DNA of 16,706 nt from JAGTRI01 sp964580405 (GTDB lineage Archaea > Thermoproteota > Bathyarchaeia > Bathyarchaeales > DTEX01), in contig CAZOKM010000031.1 in the NCBI GenBank assembly GCA_964580405.1, positions 1-16,706 of the forward strand, given 5' to 3'. Of this stretch, positions 6,552 to 13,704 are shown piece after piece (the first letter of the stretch is position 1; each line of letters starts with the position of its first letter). The position numbers and the translations under genes were made by a program. A model generated the notes under the pieces. The model did not search any database, was not told where the DNA came from, and saw only the letters and a program-made list of their open reading frames with translations.

Positions 6552-7643
6552 CTAGATTTTAGTGAAGCCTTCAACAGTCTTCTTATCCAGTCTCTTCAGG
6601 AGCTCAACGATGAGTTTCACCGCGTTCTCCGCGTCCTCGAGGCTGAAGAAGCCGACGTGGCTGTGGATGTGCCTCGTCGGGACGCTTATAACGACGCTTG
6701 GGCAGCCCACCCTATCGAGGTGAATCCTACCCGCGTCCGTTCCTCCCTTGGCCACCTGCGAAAGTTGGAGCGGAATCTTCGCTTCTTTGGCCGTTTGCCA
6801 AACGAGTTCCTTCAGAGGCTGGTTCGGAATCATGCTTCGGTCATAAGTTAACAGGCTCGGACCCTTACCCATCTTCGCAGGCGCCTCAGAAGGCTTGATG
6901 CCCGGAATGTCGCCTGAGATGTCGACCTCTAGAACGATGCCTACGTCGGGGTCAACGAGGTGGGCTACGGTTTGGGCTCCCCTCAAGCCGATTTCCTCCT
7001 GAACCGTGGCAGCCCCGTAAACAGTGTTGGGATGGGGTATGCTGTTCTCTTTGATGCGCTTGATTGCTTCCATGATCACGAAGGCGCCCAGCCTGTCGTC
7101 GAAGGCTTTTCCCATAGCGACCTTTCCGCCGCGTACTAGACCGAATGGAGACAGGGGCACAACTGGGTCGCCGACTTTAACCCCTGCCTCTTCAGCCTCT
7201 TTCTTGCATGTTGCACCGATGTCGATGAGCATCTTGTCCAACGTGAAGACCTTCGCGCGTTCCTCGTCGGTCAGAAGGTGCGGAGGCTTGGACGCGATGA
7301 CCCCTTGGACGTCGCCCTTGGCTGTTCTGATGACGACTTTTTGGGAGAGAAGGACTTGGTCCCACCAGCCGCCTACTGGGTTGAACGTGAGGAACCCCGA
7401 GTTCTCGTCTATCCCTGAGACGACGAAGCCGACCTCGTCGATGTGCCCAGCCAGCAAGACGCGCGGCTTCTCAGCTTGCCCCTTGGCGACGAAGACGATT
7501 GAGCCGAGCTTGTCCATAACCACATCGTCGGAATAGGATTTCATGTACTCCTTCACTATTCCAGCGGGCTCCCTCTCGAACCCAGATGGCCCGAATGATT
7601 CCGTCAAATTCTTGAGGAACTCGATTGCCTTTTTGTCAAACAT
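6552..7643 (-). CDS. M42 family metallo-aminopeptidase (TET-like)
   Basis: A cobalt- or zinc-dependent M42 peptidase, related to the archaeal TET aminopeptidases that trim peptides released by proteasomes. Counting from ATG 7649, the metal ligands and catalytic residues are H69 and D71 (AGHIDEVG), D184 (KAFDDRLG), E218 and E219 (VQEEIGLRGA), D243 (LEVDISGD) and H329 (RHIHSHVG); GGTDA (302-306) is also conserved. ATG 7649 directly abuts the AAGGTGA site (7656-7650), so I prefer ATG 7643, six bases downstream, giving 363 residues. That ribosome binding site overlaps the end of the upstream aminotransferase gene, so the pair is an operon with likely translational coupling. M42 proteins have also been described as endoglucanases, but that annotation is less likely. 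Confidence 0.93.
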   Translation of the reverse strand: MFDKKAIEFLKNLTESFGPSGFEREPAGIVKEYMKSYSDDVVMDKLGSIVFVAKGQAEKPRVLLAGHIDEVGFVVSGIDENSGFLTFNPVGGWWDQVLLSQKVVIRTAKGDVQGVIASKPPHLLTDEERAKVFTLDKMLIDIGATCKKEAEEAGVKVGDPVVPLSPFGLVRGGKVAMGKAFDDRLGAFVIMEAIKRIKENSIPHPNTVYGAATVQEEIGLRGAQTVAHLVDPDVGIVLEVDISGDIPGIKPSEAPAKMGKGPSLLTYDRSMIPNQPLKELVWQTAKEAKIPLQLSQVAKGGTDAGRIHLDRVGCPSVVISVPTRHIHSHVGFFSLEDAENAVKLIVELLKRLDKKTVEGFTKI

Positions 7644-7656
7644 GGTCATTCACCTT

Positions 7657-8823
7657 TCACTTTATAGAGCATTTATCTACGTATGCCTTAATCTTTTTTA
7701 CGGCTTCGCCGATGACTTCGAGGTTCGTCGCGTAGGACATGCGGACGTATCCCTCCCCGCTTTCCCCGAAGACGCTTCCCGGCGTGGTCGAGACCCCCTC
7801 TTCAAGCAGCCCGCTGCAGAACTCTAGACTCGAGATTCCGAGGCTTTTTATGTCGGGGAAGACGTAGAAAGCGCCCCTCGGCATGTTGCAGCTTATTCCC
7901 TTTTTCTTGTTGAGTTGTTCGACGATGAACCTTCTCCTGCGGTCATACTCCTGAACCATCATCCGGATTGAGTCCTGTGGTCCTCTGAGTGCAGCGACGC
8001 CCGCCTTCTGCACGAAGCTCGCTGGGCAGGTCGTTGTCGACTGCTGAATCCTGACCATGGCCTCGACGATTTCCTCGTCCGCGAAGGCATAGCCCATCCG
8101 CCACCCGGTCATCGCGTAGGCTTTGCTGAATCCGTTCAGGACGATGCACCTTCCTCTAGCTTTATTGAAGGAGGCTGGGCTCCGAATCTTGAAGCTGTCG
8201 TAGATTATGCGGTCGTAAATCTCGTCAGATATGATTAGGAGGTCGTGGTCAACAGCGAGGTCAACAATCGCCCTGACGTCGTCCACGCCCATGACCCCGC
8301 CAGTCGGGTTGTTCGGCGAACCTACCAGAATCATCTTGGACTTGCGTGTAATAGATTTCTTCAAAGCCTCCACATCTAGGGTGTATGAAGGTCCACAGGG
8401 AACCTCGATTGCCCGTGCCCCAGTAACTTCGATGCACTGGAAGTGGGTCGGCCACGTCGGAGCCAGAACTAGGACCTCGTCCTCTGGGTCGAGGGTCGCC
8501 ATGCAGGCGCAGTAGAGGGCGTGTTTGCCTCCTGGAGTTACGATTAGCTCATTTTCTGGGTCGGCTTTAATGCTTCTTGTCGCGAGGTCGTCGGCGATGG
8601 CCTGCCTGAGCTCGATGGTTCCCTTGCTGGAGGTGTAGTGGGTGAACCCATCCTTTATGGCGTCGATTGCCGCCTGCTTGACGTGTTCGGGCGTGTCGAA
8701 GTCGGGTTCACCGACGTCCAAGTTGAGGATTTTCCTGCCTGCCCGCTGCAGTTCGCGGGCCTTCTCAGCCATGGCTATCGTGCCGGAGGGCTTAATCGCC
8801 TGCATCCTCTCCGCAATCTTCAT
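7657..8823 (-). CDS. Class I/II PLP-dependent aminotransferase (aspartate aminotransferase-like)
   Basis: A 388-residue fold-type I aminotransferase. The PLP lysine is K234 in LNGFSKAYAMTGWRMGY. Other family residues are D200 and Y203 (ISDEIYD), N171/N172 in GSPNNPTGG, the PLP phosphate-binding TPGGKHAL region (96-103), and the C-terminal VRMSYATN containing the arginine that binds the substrate carboxylate. The length and motif order fit the archaeal aspartate/aromatic aminotransferase group. The amino acid substrate cannot be read from the sequence. ATG 8823 follows GAGGATGATG, a plausible ribosome binding site, and a TATA box lies about 50 bases upstream. It is the first gene of an operon with the M42 peptidase. 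Confidence 0.93.
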   Translation of the reverse strand: MKIAERMQAIKPSGTIAMAEKARELQRAGRKILNLDVGEPDFDTPEHVKQAAIDAIKDGFTHYTSSKGTIELRQAIADDLATRSIKADPENELIVTPGGKHALYCACMATLDPEDEVLVLAPTWPTHFQCIEVTGARAIEVPCGPSYTLDVEALKKSITRKSKMILVGSPNNPTGGVMGVDDVRAIVDLAVDHDLLIISDEIYDRIIYDSFKIRSPASFNKARGRCIVLNGFSKAYAMTGWRMGYAFADEEIVEAMVRIQQSTTTCPASFVQKAGVAALRGPQDSIRMMVQEYDRRRRFIVEQLNKKKGISCNMPRGAFYVFPDIKSLGISSLEFCSGLLEEGVSTTPGSVFGESGEGYVRMSYATNLEVIGEAVKKIKAYVDKCSIK

Positions 8824-8870
8824 GGCGCATCATCCTCGTCAACGGAATGGGCTATGTATGTTCAAGAGGC

Positions 8871-8880
8871 TTATAAAAAT
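8871..8880 (-). promoter_or_regulatory. TATA box of aminotransferase-M42 operon
   Basis: ATTTTTATAA on the minus strand lies about 50 bases before ATG 8823 and predicts a start near 8848. It falls in the 89-bp gap after the stop of the preceding leftward gene. Confidence 0.45.
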
Positions 8881-8912
8881 GGGTTCATGTAAAGTAGGCA
8901 ATTCATAATTCT

Positions 8913-10805
8913 TTAGCCAACCAGTTTGGATATGTTTGAGAACCGCTCCAACTCTTTGTGCGGGAGGTAGGTTGCCTTCAGAAACTCGTCCTGGAAGCTC
9001 GGGTCAGCGCCCAGCTCAACGTACTCGACGAACTTGGCTATTCTTTCAGCTTCTTCGCGAGCTTTAAGCGAAAGAAGCGTCATCCTCGCTCCCGAGCCGG
9101 ACGTGTTCCCAACGAACCGGACCCCTTCGAGAGCCACGTCCGGGTACATGCCGATGACCTTCGCGTTCAACGGGTCAACGTACGTCCCGAAGGCTCCGGC
9201 TAAGAAAACTTTCTGAATCTCGTGGGGTTTAACTCCTAAATGCTTCATCAAGATAGAAGCACCAGTGTAAATTGCAGCTTTAGCCAGTTGCACTACTCGG
9301 ATGTCCCCCTGCGTTACGACGATGTCTGATTCAGCTGAGTCTTCATTTTTCCACGCGACCACGAACTCGGTTGACTTTTCGTTGACTCTCAGCCTCGATG
9401 TGCTTATCGCTTTGTTGAACCTTCCGCTTTTGTCGATCAGCTTGGTCTTGAAGAGCTCCGCCACGACGTCAACGATTGCTGACCCGCAGAGTCCGCGAGG
9501 TTTGCCGCCGTCAACTGTCTTATACCCGACATTAAAAGTGTTAGGGTCTATCCAAATCTGCTCAATGGCGCCTGTTGACGCCCTCATCCCGTGCTTAATA
9601 TGGGCGCCTTCGAAGGCGGGACCGGAGGCGCAAGAACAAGACGCAAGCCTGTCCTTGCTGCCGAGTACTATTTCAGTGTTCGTCCCGATGTCGACAAGCA
9701 TCGAAAGCTCGTCAGCCTCGTGAATGCCTGTTGCGAGGATGTCAGCCACAGCGTCCCCTCCGACGAAGCCCGCGATTGTAGGCAAGACGTGAACGTAGGC
9801 CCCGCGGTTCAAATCCAGCTGCAGCTCCTTCGCCTTCACGTCCACAGGGGACTGTAAAGCTGCCGGATAAGGCATCAAAGCCACGTTATCCGGGGGAATA
9901 CCCAAGAAAATGTGGTGCATCGCGGTGTTCCCAGAGACCGTCATCTCGTAAACGTCGTCAGGAGAGACCTCGGAGTCCCTACAGGCTTCCTTGACTAGCT
10001 GGTTCACCCCCTCAATTACCGTCCGCTGGAGCTTCGCGAGGTTCTCTGGGTTTTCGGTCGCGAACCGTATCCTCGAAATCACGTCCTCTCCATATGGAAT
10101 TTGGGGGTTCGTCGCTGAAGCGGAGGCTACAGTCTTGCCACTGTTGAAGTCCAGCAGGTATCCAGCGAGTTTAGTCGTCCCAACGTCGACCGCGAACCCG
10201 TAGCAGTCGGAAGCCTGCCCGGGCTGGACTGCGATTATTTCCCGACTGTTCCAGACCGTGGCAGTGACTACCCAATTCTTTTTCCGAATGACGCTCGGGA
10301 CCTTTTTGAGGGCATCGTAATCAATGATTGGTCTTAAACCAGATTTTGCCTTTATGGCGTCAAGTAACCTGTTGACGTCCGACCGGGTGTCTGAAAGCGA
10401 AGGCTTGTCAAGAGTGACAATGATTTTTCTTACAGCGGGCGCCAGCTTAACCTCCTTTTCCGAACCCATCAGCAGTAGCTTATACTGGTCGAGGCGGCTT
10501 TCAGCTGGAACCTCCACGGTAACTGAGCCTCCGCGTTGAGTTGTTGCCTGGCAGGCTAGTCTGAACCCGTTGCTCAGGTCTCCCTCGGAGAACACACGCC
10601 TTTCGAGCTCGGAGGGTGGCGATAAAAGCTCGTTCCCCGAGCGTATTATAACCCTGCATTTACCACAGTGCCCCTCGCCCCCGCATATCGAACTCAGGTT
10701 CACGCCTGAGCCTCTGGCTGCCTCGAGGACGGTTGAGCCAGCAGAAACTTCTGCCCTCTTGCCGATTGGCTGAAAGACGATTCTCAGTTTGGACATCGTG
10801 CTCAT
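8913..10805 (-). CDS. RACo-type [2Fe-2S]/ASKHA corrinoid-protein activator (DUF4445)
   Basis: A reductive activator of corrinoid proteins. It uses ATP to lift an inactive Co(II) corrinoid back to Co(I) in methyl-transfer systems such as O-demethylation, methylamine use or the corrinoid iron-sulfur protein. Numbered from ATG 10805 (630 residues), an N-terminal ferredoxin domain has C41, C47, C50 (CGGEGHCGKC) and C85 for one [2Fe-2S] cluster. The ASKHA ATPase part has VDVGTTKLAG (206-215), GNTAMHHI (292-299), VDIGTNTEIVLG (371-382) and CASGPAFEG (392-400), then LAGAFGTYVDP. The frame is open to ATG 10835, but the predicted transcript start near 10828 lies inside that extension; ATG 10805 or 10796 is therefore likelier. 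No methyltransferase or corrinoid protein gene is adjacent, so the client is unknown. Confidence 0.88.
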   Translation of the reverse strand: MSTMSKLRIVFQPIGKRAEVSAGSTVLEAARGSGVNLSSICGGEGHCGKCRVIIRSGNELLSPPSELERRVFSEGDLSNGFRLACQATTQRGGSVTVEVPAESRLDQYKLLLMGSEKEVKLAPAVRKIIVTLDKPSLSDTRSDVNRLLDAIKAKSGLRPIIDYDALKKVPSVIRKKNWVVTATVWNSREIIAVQPGQASDCYGFAVDVGTTKLAGYLLDFNSGKTVASASATNPQIPYGEDVISRIRFATENPENLAKLQRTVIEGVNQLVKEACRDSEVSPDDVYEMTVSGNTAMHHIFLGIPPDNVALMPYPAALQSPVDVKAKELQLDLNRGAYVHVLPTIAGFVGGDAVADILATGIHEADELSMLVDIGTNTEIVLGSKDRLASCSCASGPAFEGAHIKHGMRASTGAIEQIWIDPNTFNVGYKTVDGGKPRGLCGSAIVDVVAELFKTKLIDKSGRFNKAISTSRLRVNEKSTEFVVAWKNEDSAESDIVVTQGDIRVVQLAKAAIYTGASILMKHLGVKPHEIQKVFLAGAFGTYVDPLNAKVIGMYPDVALEGVRFVGNTSGSGARMTLLSLKAREEAERIAKFVEYVELGADPSFQDEFLKATYLPHKELERFSNISKLVG

Positions 10806-10849
10806 CACTTCTTTATGACTGAAGGATTTCGTCAAGCGTCTTTTTGGAG

Positions 10850-10858
10850 ATATTTTTT
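10850..10858 (-). promoter_or_regulatory. TATA-like element of the RACo-type gene
   Basis: AAAAAATAT on the minus strand predicts a start near 10828. That excludes ATG 10835 as start codon and favours ATG 10805 or 10796. Confidence 0.4.
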
Positions 10859-11030
10859 AGTGAATCGGGGACCCAGGTTCGACATTTTCCATACGCCAAG
10901 ACTTTGACTCAACCGAAATATGCTCAGCTGAATAAAAAGTCTTTGCGAAATCTCATTTTCGACTACTCATTTCATCTTTTTATGGCGTTTTCCGCGTCTT
11001 TTCTGTGTTTCCCGCGGTGTGTCGAAATAA

Positions 11031-11039
11031 ACTTTTATG
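11031..11039 (+). promoter_or_regulatory. TATA-like element of the PqqD-like gene
   Basis: ACTTTTATG predicts a start near 11061, about 13 bases before ATG 11074. The frame is open back to 11005, but that earlier ATG would lie upstream of the predicted transcript start. Confidence 0.4.
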
Positions 11040-11073
11040 CTGCACCATCATTTGTATTCTGGAAGAAACGAAG

Positions 11074-11616
11074 ATGATACTCGACAGGCTGAGACGGAAA
11101 AAGAAAGTTGAGTCCACAGGCATCGCCCGAAGCGACTTCCTAAACATCAGACCGGTCCGCAATCCCGCCGTTGAGGTTGAGAAGGACGAAGACGGAAAAA
11201 TCACCTTAGTTCTAAAGCTCGAGAAGCCCAAGGAGGAAAAGAAGGAGCCCGAGGAAGAGAAGAAGAAGGAGGAGGAGCCTGAAAAGGAGAAGCCGAGTCG
11301 AAGACCACGGCGGAAAGGAATCTTCTCATCCACTACTCCCCCACAAAGACAGAAGAAGTTCCACTTGGACACAATCGGCTCAATCGTCTGGGAAATGTGC
11401 GACGGCCAAAAGACAGTTAAGGAACTGGCTCAGCAAATGCGCGACAAATACAAGATGCTTCCGAGCGAAGCCGAAATCTCGCTGAACTCGTACTTCAACA
11501 ATCTCGCCAACCGCGGGCTCATAGCGTTCCTCGTCCCGGACGACGTAGCTTCCAGGTTATCCAAACAAAAGGAAGCCAAGAAAGAAGAACAAAAGAAGCA
11601 GTCAACGAAACAATAA
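11074..11616 (+). CDS. PqqD-like protein with charged insertion
   Basis: A 180-residue protein of the PqqD superfamily, small domains that bind peptides or act as RiPP recognition elements. The C-terminal half, FHLDTIGSIVWEMCDGQKTV followed by KELAQQMRDKYK and SLNSYFNNLANRGLIAF (96-152), is the classic PqqD helix-turn-helix pattern. The N-terminal strands RPVRNPAVEVEKDEDGKITL (26-45) match the front of the same domain. Between them is an insertion of about 45 residues made almost only of K, E, P and R (about 51-95). A second K/E/Q tail closes the protein (about 164-180). No radical SAM enzyme or precursor peptide gene is adjacent, so a role in peptide modification is not supported locally. 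The start at ATG 11074 follows from the promoter position. Confidence 0.75.
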   Translation: MILDRLRRKKKVESTGIARSDFLNIRPVRNPAVEVEKDEDGKITLVLKLEKPKEEKKEPEEEKKKEEEPEKEKPSRRPRRKGIFSSTTPPQRQKKFHLDTIGSIVWEMCDGQKTVKELAQQMRDKYKMLPSEAEISLNSYFNNLANRGLIAFLVPDDVASRLSKQKEAKKEEQKKQSTKQ

Positions 11617-11629
11617 GGTATTCAATAAT

Positions 11630-11648
11630 AAAAAAAGATGCTTTTTTT
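11630..11648 (+). terminator. A/T hairpin terminator after the PqqD-like gene
   Basis: AAAAAAAG (11630-11637) pairs perfectly with CTTTTTTT (11641-11648) around the loop ATG, starting 13 bases after the stop codon. The T7 run alone would suit archaeal termination. Confidence 0.55.
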
Positions 11649-11668
11649 CCTTTCAGTGCTCACGGTAG

Positions 11669-11677
11669 TTTTTTAAG
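11669..11677 (+). promoter_or_regulatory. TATA box of the glycosyltransferase gene
   Basis: TTTTTTAAG predicts a start near 11699, about five bases before ATG 11704, so the transcript is almost leaderless. Confidence 0.45.
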
Positions 11678-11703
11678 TTAACAACATCATTTCAGAGTTT
11701 AGA

Positions 11704-12522
11704 ATGCCAAGAGAAACAAATTCCGTCTCAGTTTTGGTTCGAACAAGGGACGTAGAGAGCCATTTCCGCGAGCTTCTGCAGAACCTTTCATGCCAAACCG
11801 TGCGTCCCAACGAACTCGTCGTCGTGGACAATTATTCAAGCGAAGACAAACTGGAAGAAATAACGACTCTCCTAAGAAAGGCAAAAGCCGAATTCTATCA
11901 AAATAAAGCAAGAATAGTCGTTGTGCCGTTAACCGACGACGAATTTTCATACGCGTACTCAGCGAACGCAGGCGTCGCCGTGGCTTCGGGAAACCTCATC
12001 TGCGTTATCAACGGTCATTGCCTTCCGACCTCGAAAAAGTGGCTTGAAAGCGCTGTTGCCTATTTTAAGGACGGGAAGGTTGCGGGTGTTGCAGGGTACA
12101 CGACTCCACACAAGCAGGGGACGGTGTGGGAGAAGCTCGCCTTCGACTGGGGGTGGAGGAAACTTAATGAATCTAGTAAAGCCTACAGGAGAGACACGTA
12201 CTTTTCGACGACCAACTGCGTCTTCAGGAAGCGGCTTTGGGAGGAGTACCCCTTCGACGAGAAACTGCCAAGCATTATTCGCGAGACGGACAAGTTCGGA
12301 GGCGAGGATTACGACTGGAGCCTCGAAATGCTTGCGAGGGGACACACGCTAATCGTGGAGCCAAAGTTCGACGTCTACCATTCTCACGGCGAGACGGTCA
12401 CGCGCCTCGTGCTAAAATACCTTGCGTGGCGTAAAATCAGGAAGGAACTCAGGTCCCTAAAAAGACCGAGGGAATCGTTCACGCAGGCCAAGAGCGAACT
12501 GCCGAAGCACTACGTCCTTTAA
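11704..12522 (+). CDS. Glycosyltransferase family 2 protein
   Basis: A 272-residue GT-A fold glycosyltransferase that would move a sugar from a nucleotide donor to a glycan or lipid. The nucleotide-binding front is SVSVLVRTRDVESHFRELL (7-25) with NELVVVDNYSSED (36-48). The middle FSYAYSANAGVAVASGNLIC (81-100) is typical. The usual DXD metal site after this strand reads INGHCLP (102-108), a variant seen in a GT2 subgroup with S/N-x-H in this place. The catalytic-base region is FGGEDYDWSLEMLARG (198-213), with E201/D202. No membrane segment is visible, so the protein is probably cytosolic or peripheral. Acceptor and donor cannot be deduced. Its own promoter separates it from the PqqD-like gene. 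Confidence 0.88.
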   Translation: MPRETNSVSVLVRTRDVESHFRELLQNLSCQTVRPNELVVVDNYSSEDKLEEITTLLRKAKAEFYQNKARIVVVPLTDDEFSYAYSANAGVAVASGNLICVINGHCLPTSKKWLESAVAYFKDGKVAGVAGYTTPHKQGTVWEKLAFDWGWRKLNESSKAYRRDTYFSTTNCVFRKRLWEEYPFDEKLPSIIRETDKFGGEDYDWSLEMLARGHTLIVEPKFDVYHSHGETVTRLVLKYLAWRKIRKELRSLKRPRESFTQAKSELPKHYVL

Positions 12523-12524
12523 AG

Positions 12525-12540
12525 TGAGATAAAAATCTCA
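12525..12540. terminator. Hairpin between convergent genes
   Basis: TGAGAT (12525-12530) and ATCTCA (12535-12540) form a perfect six-base stem around AAAA, directly after the glycosyltransferase stop. It lies in the 41-bp gap to the convergent gene and could serve either strand. There is no long T-run. Confidence 0.35.
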
Positions 12541-12563
12541 GTATTTCAAAGTAACTGTTGGTT

Positions 12564-13544
12564 TTAGTGGCACTTGAATAATGAGAGTAGGTTGTCCACG
12601 GGGTCCGTGTATTCCGACTCCGGGATTTGCCTTTTAAGGATTATCGGTCGGGAGACGGTGTGCAAGAACGTGACGATGTAGATGCGGTTTGACTCTGGGC
12701 AGTACCACGTCAAGTTCGTGTAATGGGTCGTCCCCCTCCACGACAGACCGGATTTTTCTTCAGCCACTTTCACTACCAGCTTGTGCTTCCGCAGATTCCT
12801 CGGTTCGGCGAGTTTGAATTTTATGCCGCGCTTCTTCAGTTGTTTGCAGAGTTCTTTCTCGTAGTTTTTCTTGAACCATCCGTCCAAATCGTCAAGCGTG
12901 TTCTTGAAGACAACGTTTGCCATGGAGTAATAGTCAACGATGAGGGTCGAGGTTCTCTCCGTAAATGAAGTTACCTTCGTGCCTGTGAGGATGAATCGGG
13001 CTCTGCCGACTGCAATCTTCGTGCCGGTTAAAAGAAGCTCCTGAGGTGCCTCGAACCGGAGGTTGAGGAGAGACCATATGTTAGTGTTCTCTCTGTGGCA
13101 CTTGAAGCTCTCGAGGACCTGCTTGATTATATTCTTGGCTGACTCGTCGAAGGTTTTAAAGATGAACCGAAGGATGATTACGCGGCTGCTTTCGTCGCAA
13201 TACCACAGGTACAGCCTCTCCTCAGACTGCGCCTTCACGACGATGTAGAGAGCCTCGTGCGAATAAACGCGGGCGTCTTTCTTCTCGAGAATCGTGGCGC
13301 TTTGTTTCCTGGGGCGCCTCTTGCTCTTGCCGTATTGGTCTCCCATCTTGTCGACGAGGCTAGACGCAATCATGGATATTGGCCTTCGCCTCTTCGGTAT
13401 GGGCTCCCACCTTCCCTCGATGAGGTAATCTTCGGCCTCAAGCATGAAAGATCCCTTTTTCGCGTTGCCACCGTAGCGCGTGAAGCGTCCCTCCTCGGGA
13501 GCCTCGAAGAATAGACCGTTCCACCCGAATTCCGTGAAATCCAA
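12564..13544 (-). CDS. Unrecognised protein with two tandem copies of one domain
   Basis: A 326-residue protein of unknown family. It is an internal duplication. Residues 1-150 and about 155-326 match in order: LFFEAPEE (11-18) with LRFEAPQE (162-169), LWYCDESSRVIIL (113-125) with TWYCPESNRIYIV (279-291), and VLESFKCH (143-150) with LLSLFKCH (319-326). Each copy ends in FKCH. No signal peptide or membrane segment is visible, and the protein is basic. The phrase order (an early F.AP, a late helix ending in SFK) recalls PsbP/DcrB-like folds, which is only a guess. The start is TTG 13544: it is the only in-frame start before the upstream TAA, with AAGGAG (13560-13555) ten bases before it. The first copy has a basic loop KSKRRPRK (73-80) that the second copy lacks. 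Confidence 0.72.
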   Translation of the reverse strand: MDFTEFGWNGLFFEAPEEGRFTRYGGNAKKGSFMLEAEDYLIEGRWEPIPKRRRPISMIASSLVDKMGDQYGKSKRRPRKQSATILEKKDARVYSHEALYIVVKAQSEERLYLWYCDESSRVIILRFIFKTFDESAKNIIKQVLESFKCHRENTNIWSLLNLRFEAPQELLLTGTKIAVGRARFILTGTKVTSFTERTSTLIVDYYSMANVVFKNTLDDLDGWFKKNYEKELCKQLKKRGIKFKLAEPRNLRKHKLVVKVAEEKSGLSWRGTTHYTNLTWYCPESNRIYIVTFLHTVSRPIILKRQIPESEYTDPVDNLLSLFKCH

Positions 13545-13596
13545 TCCTTGGTTTCTCCTTTAGGGTCAGCGTTGTTCCAGAATAGAATGTGAACGG

Positions 13597-13606
13597 CTTA
13601 ATAAAA
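13597..13606 (-). promoter_or_regulatory. TATA box of the duplicated-domain gene
   Basis: TTTTATTAAG on the minus strand predicts a start near 13576, upstream of AAGGAG and TTG 13544. It supports the TTG start. Confidence 0.45.
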
Positions 13607-13655
13607 CAATTTACGTGAAAGAAGCGAGGAACACATCGATTAGGTGCAAAACGTC

Positions 13656-13664
13656 TTTTTATTA
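13656..13664 (+). promoter_or_regulatory. TATA box of trm1
   Basis: TTTTTATTA predicts a start near 13686, about 20 bases before ATG 13705. A weak ribosome binding site, TTAGGGA, lies directly before the ATG. Confidence 0.45.
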
Positions 13665-13704
13665 ATGCAGTCACTACCATTTAGCTAGGCTGGTCGATTA
13701 GGGA

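Noticed and set aside
10865..10890. GGTTCGA-like T-loop motif in the intergenic region, suggesting a tRNA
   Set aside because: No acceptor, D or anticodon stems can be folded around it.
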